Origin: Euonymus europaeus
Taxonomy: Eukaryota > Streptophyta > Magnoliopsida > Celastrales > Celastraceae
Direction: 5' to 3'
Assembly (NCBI GenBank): GCA_963580455.1
Contig: OY756962.1
Span: 21,706,001-21,770,000 of the forward strand
Length of the DNA: 64,000 bases
The notes under the pieces were generated by a model. The model was not told where the DNA came from, searched no databases, and worked only from the letters and a program-made list of their open reading frames with translations. The position numbers were made by a program, and so were the translations under genes. Positions 12,101 through 22,297 of the stretch are shown one piece after another. Position 1 is the stretch's first letter; the number at the start of each line of letters is the position of its first letter.

Positions 12101-12750
12101 TAATATATTGTGTGTGTGTTTTTTTTTGCGTGGAAGATGAGTTTAGTTAGTTTTTACTTTTAAATCTTCCCATTTTATTTTATTTATGGGAACTGTACAT
12201 TATATTTTAACTTTTAAAAAAGGTTGTCTTTTTGGATATGCCTGCATCATTTTGTGAAGTACCATCTTTCTTGTCGCCTTATAGAGAAGGCAATTTTTGA
12301 TAAGTACCCATAAACTATTTCATCCAATGTGCTTTATTTGAGTTGCTTTGCTATTTGCGTTGCACGGCCTATTATGTGGTTGATCTTGTACGTTTGGACA
12401 AATAAGATTTTTTCTTTCATTTGAAAATGAAAAGAAGAAATTTGTCTAAGGACGGATCTTTCTATCATTTTGTAAAGTAACGTCTTTCTTGCCTACTTAT
12501 AGAAAGGGCACATTTTGACAAGTAGCCATAAACTATCGCATCCAATGTGCTTTTATTTGTGTTGCTTTTCTAATTGCATTTTTCATGATCTATCGTGTGG
12601 TAGATCTCCTATGTTATTGGCACAGAAGATTTTTTCTTCCGTTCGAAAAGGAAAAGAAGAAATTTGTCAAAAGACGGTTCTTTATATCATGATCAAACTC
12701 AATCAAGAGTACAACGCTTCCTCAAATTCTTATCGTCCTCGGCCTCATGA
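126..12750 (+). CDS. SIN3-like transcriptional co-repressor, 3' part (5' end outside window)
   Basis: Scaffold of SIN3-histone deacetylase complexes in the nucleus. Exons I assign: 126-201, 283-312, 465-658, 752-906, 1325-1452, 1563-1817, 3054-3662, 3787-3875, 4041-4649, 4743-4843, 4927-5065, 5146-5298, 5376-5539, 5787-5898, 12604-12750. They total 2,961 nt, join in phase and give 986 residues plus TGA. The start shows a PAH-type helix ([16 protein letters not shown]). Then comes the HDAC-interaction region ([39 protein letters not shown]), an acidic linker, and the Sin3 C-terminal domain ([33 protein letters not shown]). The last exon reads [19 protein letters not shown] and ends KFLSSSAS. 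All junctions use GT-AG. The last intron is 6.7 kb and contains a copia element. At the 658/752 junction the usual plant KNYPIP stretch is replaced by VE plus SAIAMASQR. Family assignment is firm; the paralogue is not determined. Confidence 0.93.
1045..1215 (+). mobile_element. tRNA-derived SINE (Au-like), in a SIN3 intron
   Basis: The sequence has a Pol III A-box-like stretch (GTGGCCCAATGGGAGAG) followed about 30 bp later by a B-box-like stretch (GGTCACAGGTTCAATTC), then a tail reminiscent of plant Au SINEs. It shares long blocks with the copy at 41,488 (TGGCCCA, GAGTTGCA, GGTGCAACCT). It lies in the intron between exons 752-906 and 1325-1452. The 3' end is only approximate. Confidence 0.65.
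6341..6400 (-). repeat. 3' LTR of the copia element, internally deleted
   Basis: About 60 bp, beginning TGTTAAATATTAAAGGG and ending TTTCTTGTAACT on the minus strand. It matches only the outer parts of the 5' LTR. It directly follows a G-rich polypurine tract at 6401-6412. Confidence 0.85.
6408..6800 (-). pseudogene. copia RNase H, C-terminal part
   Basis: It shows [40 protein letters not shown] and [11 protein letters not shown], the C-terminal half of copia RNase H with the acidic AEAEYR and CDNQAA motifs. It ends next to the polypurine tract. A frame break just upstream (near 6,790) separates it from the preceding STSG fragment. Confidence 0.88.
6811..7677 (-). pseudogene. copia reverse transcriptase, N-terminal half only
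   Basis: It shows [59 protein letters not shown] and [19 protein letters not shown], the first half of a copia RT. Just after FSKALV the sequence jumps to a fragment that, in another frame, reads the RNase H motif [14 protein letters not shown]. The catalytic YVDD region and the RT-RNase H connection are missing, so the element cannot make active RT. Confidence 0.9.
7704..9555 (-). pseudogene. copia integrase remnant, split by a MITE
   Basis: The pre-integrase region ([15 protein letters not shown]) is at 9316-9555. The core DDE region is at 8271-8540 ([17 protein letters not shown]). The C-terminal part is at 7704-8107 ([29 protein letters not shown]). The MITE at 8540-9278 separates the first two parts. 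A further frame break lies between 8107 and 8271. Confidence 0.85.
8540..9278. mobile_element. 739-bp MITE with PIF/Harbinger-like ends, inside copia integrase
   Basis: The ends are inverted: GTGTTTGGTAAACAATTT on the left and the same 18 bases on the opposite strand at the right, with outer bases GGTA and GGGA. The flanking copia sequence has a 3-bp duplication AAT at 8537-8539 and 9279-9281. Removing the insert and one AAT brings the integrase frame back into phase. The interior (about 8,690-9,050) is nearly pure A/T with repeated ATATTATTAAATATAA-like units. There is no coding capacity, so it is non-autonomous. A 3-bp duplication fits PIF/Harbinger, although the usual target is TWA. Confidence 0.8.
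9521..10706 (-). pseudogene. copia gag and protease remnant
   Basis: The capsid part begins near 10706 ([17 protein letters not shown], the N-terminal gag motif of copia elements). A CX2CX4HX4C zinc knuckle follows ([14 protein letters not shown], near 10,040). The aspartic protease active-site region [13 protein letters not shown] is near 9,770, with catalytic Asp-Ser-Gly kept. The reading jumps between frames, so no continuous polyprotein remains. Confidence 0.85.
10863..11092 (-). repeat. 119-bp tandem duplication in the copia leader
   Basis: Two almost identical copies, 10863-10981 and 10982-11092, each containing AACACAACACAATGC, then AGACAACTAGAACCAAACC and GTTGTACCCGATCAACC. They differ by a few A residues in a homopolymer. 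They lie between the primer site and gag, so they duplicate the untranslated leader. Confidence 0.85.
11435..11446 (-). other. Primer binding site of the copia element
   Basis: The minus strand reads TGGTATTGGAGC directly inside the 5' LTR. This resembles the TGGTATCAGAGC site complementary to the initiator Met tRNA used by most plant copia elements, with two differences. Confidence 0.75.
11447..11608 (-). repeat. 5' LTR of the copia element
   Basis: On the minus strand it begins TGTTAAATATTGAAGGG and ends TTCTTGTAACT just before the primer site. It is about 162 bp. It aligns with the 3' LTR at both ends but carries about 100 bp in the middle that the 3' copy lacks. Confidence 0.85.
12246..12685 (+). 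repeat. Tandem duplication covering intron end and terminal exon of the SIN3-like gene
   Basis: Two diverged copies of about 220 bp sit head to tail, 12246-12463 and 12464-12685; both begin ATCATTTTGT. Copy 2 carries the functional acceptor (GGTAG, exon from 12604) and the first half of the last exon. Copy 1 has TTG where copy 2 has the acceptor TAG, and a small length change before GATTTTTTC, so it cannot serve as the same exon. It still reads [13 protein letters not shown] in one frame, close to the [12 protein letters not shown] of the live exon. Copy 1 is therefore a dead exon duplicate inside the last intron. Divergence by eye is 15-20 percent, so the duplication is not recent. Confidence 0.85.
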
Positions 12751-14640
12751 TAATGTATCAAACCTATCAACAAGGGAGGCAGGTAGATTTTCATGGAACT
12801 TTTGATAACTAGCAATGCTATTTGACTTCTGTTTTATATTCTGTTCACGATTTGGCCTGTAGGGTCCTTGGAACAATGCAAGGCAGGAAGAATTTAACCA
12901 GGCAGCATCTTGCATATATTTTTGTATCATAACGATTGGCTGAGTGAAACTGAATTGGGAATGAAGTATATTGTTAGGCAATGGATGGCATCTGAGCCTT
13001 TGTTTTGTAGATGTGATTGATGTTGATGCATTATCTTGTTTTGTAGCAATGTGTCTGCCATTGTTCCTTTTTAAGTTGCAGCTCGTCACCTCTCCTCCTG
13101 CTGTCCACCCAAAAAGTAGGGCGGTGGCTTACTGATTCTTGGTCTTGCCAGGTTATGGATCCAAGTTTCTCAATTCAAAATTTGGCAAGAAGTGGATAAT
13201 TTTCTGGGGAAGTAAGATGACTACATGGAACTTCCAGTGTACCTTTTTTGTCTCTTGCATACAGCTCAATACTGATACTGCACTTTTTATGTTTTGGATA
13301 TTTTATCTTGTAAACCTTAGTTTCACTATTCTCTGATGTACAGTTATGGCAAATTGTACCAGTTTGGTAATCTTATTCATCTTTTCTTAGAGCAATCTTA
13401 TTTATCGAGAATGTCACTACATGATTATTGTTTTTGATATTCATCTTCTTTTGGATAGGGTTGTGATAAATACACCTGTACTTATTTTAAAAACCCCTCA
13501 CCCTATGCTGTCTTATCAATTTCTTGTGTGTTCAAGTGGCCACGTGCGTGCATAAAGAGTGAATAATAATATTTTATCTTGCATGTCTAGAGAATGATTA
13601 TTTTGTATGCCTATTAAGAGTACTTTTTCTTGAGAATGATGTTCCATTTGTGTCATTTTTTGTTAATAAACCACATCAAAAATGGAATATCATGTGATGT
13701 TATAGGGGGTCTTATTTTGTTGTGCCATATTTGGAGAACTGGTCTGGTTCTTGTGTAAAATTGGCATTTCCCAACACTTGCCCTTGCTGCACTTTCAAAT
13801 TATTTGCAAATTAATTTCTACCGGAATTAGAGATCAATGATATATCGGGAATAATAGAATATATGATGTGCCATAAAAAATGTTATAAAAAAAATAAATA
13901 ATAAAATATATTTCTCAAATGCAAATTAAAAAAAAAAATTGTGTACTACATGTAAATTTAATCAAGCAAATGAATGAAAATATGGACTTCATTGACTACA
14001 TGTTAAGTATCTAATCACCCCCACATTCAAGTAACCCAGCTAGCTGCGCATTCATGTCTACAGTGAACTCACCCAGGTGTAATGGGAGATATTGAATAAT
14101 CCCTTGTCAAACCAATTAGGATATAATGTTACCATTTATGTGTTCTATTGCGATGACAATGTACTGAAAGTGTGGAGGGGGTTGTATGAAGTGGTAGATA
14201 TGTCAAACTCTCTATACAATGAAGAATGTGTAATATCACAATATATGTGAAAGCAATCAACAAACCCATGTCAGACATTGTCATGTAAATGCTTCAACAT
14301 CATTTTGAAAAAAATCTAGTGAGTGTGTGACAATATACGTTCTCTCATATGAGCCAAGTATTTCAACATATTATGCCAAAAATGTGTCCAACTCTAACAT
14401 CATGTTATATATATCGGACATTGGGTCATTCATCCTCCTGAAGACCAAGAGACACAACTATTGACCGAAAGCTGCAATTTTCACCTTCTCTTGTACTTCT
14501 CTAATATATGGATGTAGTATAGCTAAGAACTGATCAATATATGACGATGAAGATCAATTTTTCTTTCTCTGCCTTGAACTTTCTTGTCTCAAGAGAGACT
14601 AAGTATTGTAAATAGAGGAGCAATTATGTCTCGCTTGTCA
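12751..14640. other. SIN3 3' flank and AT-rich intergenic DNA
   Basis: The first several hundred bases are probably SIN3 3' UTR. I see no conserved coding sequence; open frames here are short and lack family motifs. Homopolymer A/T runs occur near 13,880-13,940. Confidence 0.5.
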
Positions 14641-15680
14641 TTAGAGTGAAAAAATCGTGCTCAAAGATCTTCGTGCTAGGGCAGCCGGATGAGGAACTGT
14701 GTTTGTGAGGTTCTCGATGCTGAATAAATTCACTATGATCAACAACACGTGCCCTCTAATGTTGGTCTTCACGGTTGGTTCATGAAGAGAATCTGTCGAA
14801 AATTTGAATATGTCCCTCAACTTTCTTAACCAACTGATTTTAACATGTCTTGTCAATTGCTTGAACTGTTTTATGAACATTTGTACATCAGTGCTATAGT
14901 CGATGTCATCCTCGTCAAGTGACTCATATTTGCAATAGATCAAGCTTTCTCCAAAATTTATCAATGTCATCAAGTGGTAATATATGACCTTTTCTCACGT
15001 ACATGGTTTGTTAGTGAGCACACGGTAGCCCTTAGCTCCTACGAATTTGACATATGCGTCTGCAAACAACCTCTCCGACATCTTTCGACCACTTAAACTC
15101 CATCCACATGAGATTAAACGCCTCGATTGAAACAAAATCACGTAAATCTTGAAAGTGGTATATGATGAATCAGTGTGGGACGATGGTTCTACTTTTCTTA
15201 ATGTTTGCTTTGATAGCTGTGTCCTGCGACTTTATAACCTGATAAATCCACCTTATGGATCTCTCCAAGTCTGACTGTGACGAGCATAAATATATTTTCA
15301 ACTTAGCATGCTGACCTTCAACTCCATTAGTCGCGTGGTTTTCAAAATGTAGATATCTATCGGTCCAGGTAGACACAAACATCTCCCTATATGGTGTCAG
15401 CCATACATTTTCTAGCTTATTGCAACACTTTTGGGAACTTCTGTAAGACTACTTCAAGGCGTGCCTTATTGCTGATGTACGTGCTCTCATTTTCGGATTC
15501 GAGAACTGTACTCCACATGCGGTATAATGCATTCCACACTCTATTCTCTTGTATTGTTTGCTTGCATTTCATTAAAATACTTTAATAGATGTGCCATCTA
15601 AAAAGTAGTTTCGAAGCTTCAAAACTTGAGCACACCAATCCTAACTCTCTGTCCATAACTATCAATCATAGGCAATGTAG
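14641..15680 (-). pseudogene. Mutator-like (MULE) transposase remnant
   Basis: Minus-strand fragments in several frames. Near 15,630-15,670 there is IVMDRELGLVCSSFEASKL, like the MULE 'TDRE.AL..A' region. At 15170-15382 there is WTDRYLHFENHATNGVEGQH followed by AKLKIYL, like the C-terminal WT-x-FG-TNRVES-HxxLK motif of MULE/FAR1-type transposases. At 14641-14973 there is SLHEPTVKTNIRG, like the post-SWIM region. Stops and shifts separate the fragments. The terminal inverted repeats were not located. Confidence 0.6.
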
Positions 15681-15689
15681 TCATACATT

Positions 15690-17042
15690 GCAAATCGTAA
15701 ACATTCCAAAGCCCAATTATAACTAGCCTCCTTTTCTAAATTCTTTTATACAAATATTTTTACTATTTTTTACAAATTCTAATAATATTAAGCAATTTCT
15801 ACATTTTTTATAAAAATATTTTTACAATGTTAATAATATTAACATATTTTTACAATTTTAATAATACTAACACATTTCTATATTTTTTACGCAAATATTT
15901 TTATAATTTGTTCCAGCAATAAAGGTCTAAATTAATGGAAATCAAGCTAATTTCGCATAAAATGAATCTAAAAATTTACATTCTTAAAAACATGAGGAAG
16001 ATTCAAACTTCGCATTCTACAAAAGTAATATAAGGCTTGGAACATGGTCCACTAGAAATGGTGTGCCAAACGGCACTAGAGAATATAATAACTTAAAGTT
16101 ACTAAATTAATATTTTTATTTACTTGTTCAATTGAACTGCTTGAGAAGTTGTAGTCGAGAAATTTCTCTACTTAGTCCATATCCGCAAGAGATCTTGGCT
16201 GGATTCAACACAACATCTGCATGTTAGCCGCTCCTCAAAACCACACCCGCATCGTCATCGTTATAACATATACAACTCCAAAGAAAAAGTTTGTTTTTTA
16301 AGTAGAGGAGAGTTTACTTTTTGGGTAAGGCTAAAGGGAGATTGAGAGTTGGAAATGGGAGGCTTGGAAGTTGTCTGCTTCGGAGAGACTACGAGAGATT
16401 ACTCTTTACTAAAATAGGAGGGCTCATATCGAGAAGGTTCATTCAATGCCAGTGAAGAGTGCATTGACTGATTAAAATTAGTGAGAATATGTGCATAGGA
16501 GAGAAGTTACTGTCTCGCATGACACTTGCACAGTTAGTGAGAATTGGCTTCAATCTTGTATGTTTTTTCCATACTCGTTGAAATTTGTGACTGAGAGAAA
16601 CAACACGAGTGTGAGCCTGAATACAAAAAAGTGAGAATTGACGTTATTGGCATTGAAATTAGTGATGTGTACATTTAAGAAAAATGCCAGAGGCAATCCA
16701 GTCCAAAAAAAGAGGCATCCTATGGTTCCCAAGTCCTAACAGAAAGAAACTACAGGAATGCAGGTTAACCCACTTTTGGCTCTATTGGTTGATGCAACTG
16801 GACGGTTGTATCTGTATAATGTTTTTGAAGATTTTTCTTTTTTTGAAATTAATTTTGCTGTAATTTCGAAAATTTTATGCGTTTTCTTTTTCTTTATCGA
16901 CTAAGTGCAACAAGATGATGAAGGGGAATTGCATTCCTCACTTTTTTATCGTAGTGGTGAGCACTTCAGCTTTGTTCAAAAGTTACTCCTACTAACAAAA
17001 GAAGATTTAATGGAGCGGATAGTGAATCTGCTTTATAGCGTT
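15690..17042. other. Intergenic DNA with AT-rich imperfect repeats; short unidentified open frame
   Basis: Repeated TTTTACAATTTTAATAATA-like units lie at about 15,740-15,910. An open stretch at 16905-17042 (+) reads SSLFYRSGEHFSFVQKLLLL and stops being open where the LINE poly-T begins. It could be a gene fragment interrupted by the LINE, but I do not recognise it. Confidence 0.3.
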
Positions 17043-17425
17043 CCTTTTTTTTTTTTGATAAAAAAGCTTAGCCTAGACATAATATTAATCAACCCTCACC
17101 AGTGGCGGAGGAACACCAATGAACAATAAGAGATAAGAAAAAAACTTTCGAGAAGAAGGAAAACAACAAACACAAAAAAAAAAAACAAAACGACACACAA
17201 AAACAAGTAAGAAAATACCATAAATACCATAGTCTAGACTAAATTAAGAGTTGTTACAATTTCACCTAGACCATCAATTTCACCTAGACCATCCATGCAT
17301 GGAACCAGCGTGCATGAGAAGTAAAGTATTTTGACCCTATATCAAAGCCAGATAATTTGATCCACCTGTCGATGTAGACCCTCTCTAGCAAGATGGTCAG
17401 CAGCTTCATTCAACTCTCTTGGAAT

Positions 17426-18968
17426 TGATAAGCGTCAGAATAAACATTCTGAAAGTAATAAATACTACCAAAGCAATGCCAAGAAATTGTGCTTAAAAGC
17501 TGAATTTTCAAGATTATTGTACTTAAGATCTTCTTGGATGTTTTGCAGGTTAAGAGCTAGTAAGAGCTGTCGGAATGAGATTTGATCTTCAGCAAATGTT
17601 TAGAGGACACTTCAAGCTTTTCCGGAAGTATTGGTTCACAGAAATTGGAGTTCATTTGGGCCTCTAAAGGTTGCCTCAAAGTCAAGTTTGGAAGTTATAT
17701 CCGAAGCAGAATTTCTGTTTGCAGACCAGACCTTTAGAAGCCCATAACTTGAGCGTCTGATATCCAAATTGAGTGATTCAAAAGCCCATAATTATCTACA
17801 CATTTGTATCTACATTATTGATGAAGGGTTCGAGTTCATAATAGGCTTCGTTTAGGCCCAGAATGTAGTTACAAGATTAGTGTGTAATTGGATGTTGATG
17901 TCATTGATGATACCATTTCCATTCAAAGAGTGGACAATCCACCACACCAATTTGATGGACAATCCACCACCAAAAGATGGCACTAACTCCTCCACTATGT
18001 GCTCATTTTCTCTATAAATAGAGAGGAGTAGGAGCTAGGAGGAGGAGCTTGGAGACAAGAAGGAAAGAAGGAGAAGGATTGGAAGCAAAAAGAGGAGAAG
18101 GAAAAGAAGAAAACAAGACTTGTGTTTGTAATTATGTTTTTATATTTCATGTTTTATTTGGTTATGTGTAACTAAACTCTTGTTAGTTAGGGCTTGTCTT
18201 GAAGCCCTAAGCATGCTTTCAATTTTATAAGTTGTGTGGATTTCAATTTCTACAAGCATGATGATTTTGATTTTTCCATGTTATGTGAGTTCTAATATTG
18301 TGTTTCTTTGAGTAGCTAACTTTGAAGCATGTATTAGAATTAATTGTTGTAGAACATGGTCAATTGCCTTGTTGAATATGTTCTTTCTTGCAACATATAA
18401 TTCAGTTGAAAATGAATTATGAAAAATCAATTCTTGAATACCTAAGTACAAATACCATGTATTAGGATTCTTGTGACATTCATATTCTCTTTGCTCTTAT
18501 TGGATTCTTGATTGTTGATTGATGCAAATGCCATGCTAGATGTCAATTAAGAATACACGTAATGAGGTAGACGCCATACACTTTACATGCAATTAAGAGA
18601 GAATCATACAACTTGAGTTTGGCCATAACCTTGTTGTGAATGTTGTCATCATATGCTTGTTTAAATTGTTAGTCTATTATTTCTTATAAATTGTTTGAAT
18701 GTTTTGTGGTGGATAGTGAGTCTTAGCTATTGTTTTCATTAATATCAATTCTCATTCTTGTTCTTAACGTCAATTTCTTTGTCTTAATTTTTATCTATTA
18801 CAAGATTTAACCCCCCCTTTTTCCCCTTTTATAATTGTATCAATTATATTCAAGTGTTAGATTATATATCTATTAGCATCACTCCTTGTGAGATCGACTC
18901 TTACTTGTTCACTATATATTAATTGTACATTTGTAAGTATATTTTAAATTGTTACTAACGACATAACA
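17426..18968 (+). repeat. 5' LTR of the young LTR element
   Basis: 1,543 bp, near-identical to 22298-23840, with no length difference. It contains a TATA box at 18012-18020 (CTATAAATA) after a GA-rich, TC-rich stretch, which is the likely start of element transcription. Confidence 0.96.
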
Positions 18969-18973
18969 ATTTT

Positions 18974-18991
18974 TGGCGCCGTTGCCGGGGA
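18974..18991 (+). other. Primer binding site of the young LTR element
   Basis: TGGCGCCGTTGCCGGGG lies five bases inside the 5' LTR. This motif is typical of Athila-like elements of the Ty3/gypsy group. Confidence 0.8.
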
Positions 18992-20200
18992 TGTGATTAT
19001 CTAATATAATGTCATCTAACTCTTGTATATAATTTATTTATTTATTTTCGTTGTTAGCACCTCCTACATGGAAGGTTTTACATTATATGTCATTATTTAA
19101 CGTGGTTGGCTTAAAGCCCCATTTTGTTTTCTATTAATGGCTGGTTCAAACCGCCTACTATTCTTAATATATGTATATATCTATTAATATTAATGGCTGG
19201 TTCTACCGCCTATTAATATGCCTTAATATTTACTAACATCATTTTTTTTATGGTTGGCCTTTTCTGCCCCATTTTATTTCTTCTGTATACTAACTTTTAT
19301 ATATTGTCAACTAACTCCTTTAATCCTCTGGTTGTGATTGTCAGAACATCTTGATGAGAATTTAAGGCTCTCTGATCCTGTTCCACTCACTTGATACGCT
19401 ATTTCGTCTGGCTGACGACGCTAAATTTAGCGCTTATGGGAGGCAACCCATATTTCTTTCTCATTATCTTTGTGTGTTCAATCAAGCATTTAGTTCAGTT
19501 GCACATTTTCTTAGCATATTCACTTTTACTTTCACCTTGAGGTGGTCACTGTACACTTTTGTGTGCGTGGGGCTTGATTGCGCCCATATGTCTACGATGT
19601 GAGCTTTCTCCACCAGCTTAATGTGGTTTGGATCTTCAAATGTTTACTTATAGGGCAGCTGGGAGGGAGAGCATCTCATGACGGTATTGTCATTAGTATA
19701 AGACCTGAAGGTTTACATTTTGATCCTGTGGACAAAAGCTGTGGTCTCCTGATAGGCCGAAGGAAAATACTCGATGGCGTTAGCACAGAAGTCACTGGAA
19801 TGAGCCTCTGTTACCTTACTTGTGCATGTGCATTGGTTGAAAAAAAAAAAAATAGTATATCTATTTATATTTATATATTTCGGTTCCGCAAAATATATTT
19901 TGATCGGGTAAGATAGTATGATATATTATGCTACTAATTGCATGTCTAGGGAAATTCTGTCTAAGGAGTTTGGTATTTAAGTGGACCACTGTGTCCCTCC
20001 AATCTTTCCTGGGAATTTCTCTGGTGTAATTAGTGATATAATTGTTTATATCTTCTTCACCAATGATCTATAAAAAAAAAAAACAATTCAAAAAAAAAAA
20101 AAAAAACCGTAACCCTAATTGTTTTCTTCTCATACTCTGTTTATTCCTGATTTTCAACTCTCTTTCTTTTCAGATCGTCTTTCTCTTCCTCCGTCACAGT
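18992..20200. other. 5' internal leader of the young LTR element
   Basis: Non-coding leader with stops in every frame. It includes the motif TTTAGCGCTTATGGGAGGCA near 19,430, resembling a conserved stretch of related elements. A-runs lie at 20,070-20,106. Confidence 0.5.
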
Positions 20201-21184
20201 ATGTCGCGCAGCCCTCGTGATGCCGTTGCGACGGTTGACTTATTCGCCAGAGCTACAATCCTGCCAGAACGTCGAACCGATTCAAAAATCCTGAACGATT
20301 CTGCCAACCGATGGGCCATGAGCTACCTCCATGACCATTCTCTGCTGTTCTTGGTCGATCCTGATCCAAAAGATGACTTATCGGTGTATCCTCACATCGT
20401 TCGCTCCTTTTACCATACTCTTCTCAAATTACCCCACTCTTCTGGCACTCAACCGGTGTATCAAGTTGACATCCCTGGTCTTCGGCTTCAATTCACGTCA
20501 GCGGATATTTGCATGTGTTTAGGTTATCCACCTACCGCTGACGTCGCTGAAGGTTTTCAAGCGCCGATCTCTATTTCCCATCAAGAGATGATTGATGATC
20601 TGTGTCAAGGCCGACACGATCCGAATAATGCTGCTTCTACACGCCGCTCTTATTTGCCGTCCAAGATGTGGATGCTTGATGATGCCATCCGAAGTAACCT
20701 TTGCCCCATTGGACACAGTCAACAACGCCAGGGTAACATACTTTCTGCCCTGTATTACATGTATCGTGGAGCCTGGTTTGATATTGGCCAGATTTACCTT
20801 GAGAGCATTCTTAAGGCGAAGACTCTTGTGGAGAGACAAAAAACCAAGGTTGGGAGATTATTTTTCCCGAGACTCATCACACGGTTGCTTTTCAGTATGG
20901 GCATTCTCCCACCTCCCAGTCAGACAACTTCCAATTATCCAGTGACTGTTTTGGAGAACTCTACTTGGCGTCAGAGTACTAGCCACATGCTTTCCAGTGC
21001 TCGTCGACAACGAACACCGCGACGTCCAATTGCTTTACCACTGGAAGCGTCTGACTCTTCTGCTGCTGCACTACCTTCGACTGACCACATTCACGACATC
21101 TTAGCCCGCCTGCATAGGTTGGAGGTTGGACAACAGCGGCTGGAACACATGCTAAATGTTCTCATGGACATGGTGCGGCGCTAA
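20201..21184 (+). CDS. Retrotransposon-carried protein, probable 'putative plant transposon protein' domain
   Basis: 327 residues from the ATG at 20201; the frame stays open upstream to 20042, but that part is a run of lysine codons in a poly-A stretch, so I prefer the later start. It is the only long frame of the element. It contains YPHIVRSFYHTLLKLP and VDIPGLRLQFTSADICMCLG. These resemble the FYANL...VRG...lgL pattern of the plant transposon protein domain (Pfam PF20167, by memory) found in Athila-type elements. The C-terminus (ILARLHRLEVGQQRLEHML) looks like a coiled coil. No polymerase, protease or integrase motif is seen. Role unknown; it may be a gag-like or accessory factor. Being intact in a young element, it may still be expressed. 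Confidence 0.7.
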   Translation: MSRSPRDAVATVDLFARATILPERRTDSKILNDSANRWAMSYLHDHSLLFLVDPDPKDDLSVYPHIVRSFYHTLLKLPHSSGTQPVYQVDIPGLRLQFTSADICMCLGYPPTADVAEGFQAPISISHQEMIDDLCQGRHDPNNAASTRRSYLPSKMWMLDDAIRSNLCPIGHSQQRQGNILSALYYMYRGAWFDIGQIYLESILKAKTLVERQKTKVGRLFFPRLITRLLFSMGILPPPSQTTSNYPVTVLENSTWRQSTSHMLSSARRQRTPRRPIALPLEASDSSAAALPSTDHIHDILARLHRLEVGQQRLEHMLNVLMDMVRR

Positions 21185-22297
21185 CCATCTTCTCCTTCCA
21201 CCATTGTCCGAGCATCTTCCACCTCAGGTTGTATTTTTCTATCTTCTGTTTCTTTGCATTGCATTTCTTTTCCATACTTCGTCATTTTCACATTGCGAAT
21301 TTTCACATTGCGGACAATGTTTGGTTTAGGTTGGGGGTGGTGTCATATTTATGCAGTTTCATGATTTGGTACTGGTACAATTAGTTTGAGTCAATTTTTC
21401 TATCTGGATTATTAGAAAGCAACTTTTAACACACTTTTGTCCACCAATACTAAGCCTTGTGGTAAGATGGATGATAATGCATATGACTAAGACTATATTC
21501 TGGTTCAAGCACAAATGAGTGGAGAGAAATGAGTAAACAACTTATGAACTTGCATTGATTTTTTTGAAATGGTTAATTGCTGTCAATGAACACCATTACA
21601 TGGTTTGTGGAATGATTGGATGAGAGCTGAGGATGATATTGATCAATGTTGGAGAACAATGTTGTACTTTTATTGGGCCTTTGTTTGAGATGTTCTATAT
21701 TTTGAATTCGAGATTATGAATTCGAGACATAAAAAAAAGGAAAAAAAAGGATTGTTGTAGAAAAAAGAAAAAAAAGAAAAAAAAGAAAAAAATTGTTATG
21801 TGTATTCGTCATTCGTCAGTAGATAAGTTGTTATGTGATAAGGCTCTATTAGTTTGTCAATTGGAAAATGTTGATCAATAGAATTCCAAAGCAGGTTTGT
21901 GGTAAGACTGGTGGAAGTTCTTGACAGCTAATATACCTATCATTTGATCAATGTTTGTTTATTTGTTTGTCCTTAAATTGACTTTTCTTCTGAGTGCATA
22001 TCTATTTTCCAACTCCATGAGAGAAATTCATAGCCCAAAAATCCTTCTATACCCTGTGAGAATATGGAGTTGAGGCTTTTACTTGGATAAATGGTTTGAG
22101 GTTATATGCATTATGGATTGTGGTATGAGGTTTTGGCTTAGCACACACACACAAGTGTTGGAAGTTGTGACTATACTAATCTGGATAGGAATTGTGATCT
22201 CTTACCTTTTGTTCTAGTATTGTTACTTTCAATCATTTCTCATAAATATTTTTACGCTTGAATTACTAGGGACTAGTAATAAGCTAGTTGGGGGTTG
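21185..22297. other. 3' internal non-coding part of the young LTR element
   Basis: No open frame of note. It has an A-rich run (about 21,730-21,795) and ends in the polypurine-like stretch before the 3' LTR. The pol region normally found here is absent. Confidence 0.6.

Noticed and set aside
13139..13336. SIN3 terminal exon at 13,139
   Set aside because: It lacks SIN3 motifs; the exon at 12604-12750 joins in phase and carries the expected [13 protein letters not shown] motif and stop.
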